In this document: positions 39,284 to 40,778 of the stretch, in pieces | How positions within the stretch are numbered: position 1 is the stretch's first letter | How the letters are laid out: each line of letters starts with the position of its first letter | NCBI GenBank assembly: GCA_028287105.1 | Contig: JAQBQH010000327.1 | Span: 1-40,778, forward strand | Origin: Myxococcales bacterium | GTDB taxonomy: Bacteria; Myxococcota_A; Polyangia; Palsa-1104 | DNA: 40,778 bases | Direction of reading: 5' to 3' | Translations under genes and position numbers: made by a program | The notes under the pieces: generated by a model | The model's input: the letters and a program-made list of their open reading frames with translations, nothing else | The model's database searches: none | What the model was told of the DNA's origin: nothing

Positions 39284-39637
39284 ATGCGGGACGCACGCGA
39301 CGGGCCCAAGGTCGTCCTCGTCGTCGCCGCCGAGAAGGCGATGCAGGACTCGGTGCTGGCGATCATCGAAGCCGCCGGCTGCGCGCCGCTGATCGCGGCG
39401 TCGGGCGCCATCGCGACGACGCTGTGCCAGGCCACGCGGCCGGTTCTGGTGCTCGTCGACCCCGTGTGCCACGCGGACGTCTCGGCGCGGCTCGGTGCAG
39501 GGCTGCGCATCGTGGCCATCCCGATCCGTACCTCGGCCGCCGGCGTGCGCCGGGTGGCCAAGCGCCGCACCGCCGCGGTTCGCTGGCTGCGCGAGATCGT
39601 CGAAACGCACTGCTCCGCTGCCAGTACGACGCCTTAG
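39284..39637 (+). CDS. Degenerate (pseudo-)receiver domain protein
   Basis: The 117-aa protein matches a receiver in length and hydrophobic pattern (V-V-L-V-V-A15-A16-E-K, then V-L-V-L-V-D59-P). The acidic pair is replaced by Ala-Ala, and the conserved Ser/Thr and Lys positions do not fit cleanly. Asp59 remains at the phospho-acceptor place. Without the metal-binding acids it is unlikely to be phosphorylated normally. A GGAGGGG site precedes the ATG. It may act as a fixed-state adaptor for the hybrid kinase 39 nt upstream. Confidence 0.65.
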   Translation: MRDARDGPKVVLVVAAEKAMQDSVLAIIEAAGCAPLIAASGAIATTLCQATRPVLVLVDPVCHADVSARLGAGLRIVAIPIRTSAAGVRRVAKRRTAAVRWLREIVETHCSAASTTP

Positions 39638-39692
39638 CCGCGGCCTGCGGTGGCAGTCGTTGCCCCGCGACCGCTGTCTATTCCGGCGTAGC

Positions 39693-40778
39693 TCATCGGG
39701 TGCAGGCCGCGGCGCGGTCGACGAGGAACTGGCGCTCGCGGGCGTTGCGCGTCAGGGCCGCGGCACGCTCGAACTCGGCGCGCGCCTCATCGAGGCGGCC
39801 GAGCTTGGCGAGAAAGTCGCCGCGCACGCTCGGCAAAAGATGATAGCCCGCGAGCGCGTCGTCGGAGCTCAGCGCATCGACGATCTCGAGGCCGGCCGCG
39901 GGGCCGAACGCCATCGCCACCGCGACGGCGCGGTTGAGCTCGACGACCGGCGACGGCGTGAGCTGCACCAGCGCCGCATAGAGCGCGGCGATGCGCGGCC
40001 AATCGGTCTCGGCTCCGGTCGGGGCGCGCGCATGACAAGCGGCGATCGCGGCCTGCAGCGCATACGGACCGCGCGCACCGCCGAGCGTGTGGGCCCGCTC
40101 GAGCGCCGCCAGCCCGCGCGCGATCAGCACGCGATCCCAGCGGGCACGGTTCTGCTCGAGCAGCAGGATGGGCTCGCCCGACGGACCGACGCGCGCCCCC
40201 GCGCGTGACGCCTGGATCTCCATGAGCGCGATCAGGCCGTGCACCTCCGGCTCGTCGGGCTCGAGCGTCGCCAGGATGCGACCGAGACGCAGCGCGTCTT
40301 CGCACAGGCCCGGCCGCATCCAATCGTCACCCGCCGTGGCCGAGTAGCCCTCGTTGAACACGAGATAGAGCACCGCCAGCACCGACGCCAGCCGCGTCGC
40401 GCGCTCCGCTCCGCGCGGCAGCTCGAACGGAACCTGCGCCTCGGCGAGCGTGCGCTTGGCGCGCACGATGCGCTGGGAAATGGTCGCTTCGGGTACGAGG
40501 AAGGCGCGCGCGATCTCGTCGGTGGTGAGGCCGCCGAGCAGCCGCAGCGTGAGCGCCACGCGCGCTTCGGACGAGAGCACCGGATGGCAGGCGATGAAGA
40601 CGAGGCGCAAGAGATCGTCGCCGACGTCGTCGTCGATGGCGGTCTCGACGTCGGCCGCCGCGAGCTCCTGGCGAGCGTCGAGCTCCCGGCCCACCTCCTC
40701 GTGCTTGCGCTCGACGAGCTTTTTCCGGCGCAGCTCGTCGAGCGCGCGATTCTTGGCCGTCGTCATCAGCCACGCCCC
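39693..40778 (-). CDS. ECF42-type RNA polymerase sigma factor, 5' end beyond window
   Basis: The visible part has sigma-2 remnants at the edge (A-W-L-M-T-T-A-K-N-R-A-L-D-E-L-R-R) and a sigma-4 domain (E-A-R-V-A-L-T-L-R-L-L-G-G-L-T-T-D-E-I-A near the first hundred residues of the visible part). A long C-terminal TPR-like/DUF6596 extension follows (F-N-E-G-Y-S-A-T, L-N-R-A-V-A-V-A-M). This order is that of the ECF42 group, whose extension is needed for activity and which is often next to YCII/DGPF-domain genes. That partner would be beyond the right edge. Confidence 0.88.
   Translation of the reverse strand, partial: GAWLMTTAKNRALDELRRKKLVERKHEEVGRELDARQELAAADVETAIDDDVGDDLLRLVFIACHPVLSSEARVALTLRLLGGLTTDEIARAFLVPEATISQRIVRAKRTLAEAQVPFELPRGAERATRLASVLAVLYLVFNEGYSATAGDDWMRPGLCEDALRLGRILATLEPDEPEVHGLIALMEIQASRAGARVGPSGEPILLLEQNRARWDRVLIARGLAALERAHTLGGARGPYALQAAIAACHARAPTGAETDWPRIAALYAALVQLTPSPVVELNRAVAVAMAFGPAAGLEIVDALSSDDALAGYHLLPSVRGDFLAKLGRLDEARAEFERAAALTRNARERQFLVDRAAACTR

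Noticed and set aside
1-40778. tRNA, rRNA or CRISPR array
   Set aside because: I saw no cloverleaf-like sequence, rRNA segment or regularly spaced repeat-spacer array; tRNAscan-SE and a CRISPR finder would settle this.

Overview
The window is very GC-rich and densely packed. It looks like chromosomal DNA of a free-living, Myxococcota-like (former deltaproteobacterial) soil bacterium. The signs are lipoproteins with Gly/Ser- or Asp-rich linkers after the lipid-attachment Cys, Cys-rich secreted repeat proteins, many two-component proteins, an ECF42-type sigma factor, a SWIB/histone-like protein, and a candidate LexA box resembling the Myxococcus xanthus motif. This assignment is inference; no rRNA or other phylogenetic marker is present. 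No rRNA, tRNA, CRISPR array or intact insertion sequence was seen. The only mobile-element trace is a truncated REP-associated (Y1) transposase.

Layout. (1) 1-6.6 kb: a carotenoid oxygenase cut by the left edge faces a TetR regulator across a palindrome-rich gap. A long minus-strand run follows: SWIB/histone-like protein, beta-barrel-like protein, large lipoprotein, two overlapping MaoC-fold hydratase genes (one without catalytic residues), PlsC-like acyltransferase, aldo/keto reductase, NAD(P)-binding protein. Most junctions overlap, which suggests co-transcription. (2) 6.6-12.3 kb: an overlapping HipA-like kinase/DUF3037 pair; a 463-bp gene-free gap with a 26-bp-armed inverted repeat; a B12-binding-type radical SAM enzyme with CX4CX2C spacing; an RNase H-like exonuclease behind the LexA-like box; SnoaL-like, Gre-like and cold-shock proteins. 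(3) 12.4-16.7 kb: a hypothetical gene, a PhyH-type dioxygenase, a broken DJ-1-type gene, a six-repeat Cys-rich secreted protein, an Ogt/2OG-oxygenase alkylation-repair operon, the transposase remnant and a DUF4920 protein.

(4) 16.7-23.5 kb: a TetR regulator precedes an RND tripartite efflux operon (permease, membrane-fusion protein, TolC-like channel) and a receiver-only response regulator. The same 20-nt operator-like sequence lies in front of both the regulator and the permease. The permease frame is split by one in-frame TAG, although both halves are well preserved. (5) 23.5-30.4 kb: a hemerythrin-like gene precedes a 1051-aa PAS/GAF histidine kinase on the minus strand; then a DUF4142 lipoprotein, a Cys-rich beta-helix-like lipoprotein and two small hypothetical genes. 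(6) 30.5-40.8 kb: a large KatE-type catalase, several small membrane proteins (one a 36-codon gene), an acyltransferase/hydrolase pair, a TlcA-type nucleotide transporter, and a signalling cluster (response regulator, receiver-kinase-receiver hybrid, degenerate receiver). An ECF42-type sigma factor is cut by the right edge.

The genes fall mainly into envelope and efflux functions, DNA damage and oxidative stress responses, and signal transduction. The points most worth following up are the split permease and its duplicated operator, the LexA-like box, the Ogt/oxygenase operon, the HipA-like/DUF3037 pair, the split MaoC pair, the long inverted repeat, and two short tandem duplications that each cover a stop codon.
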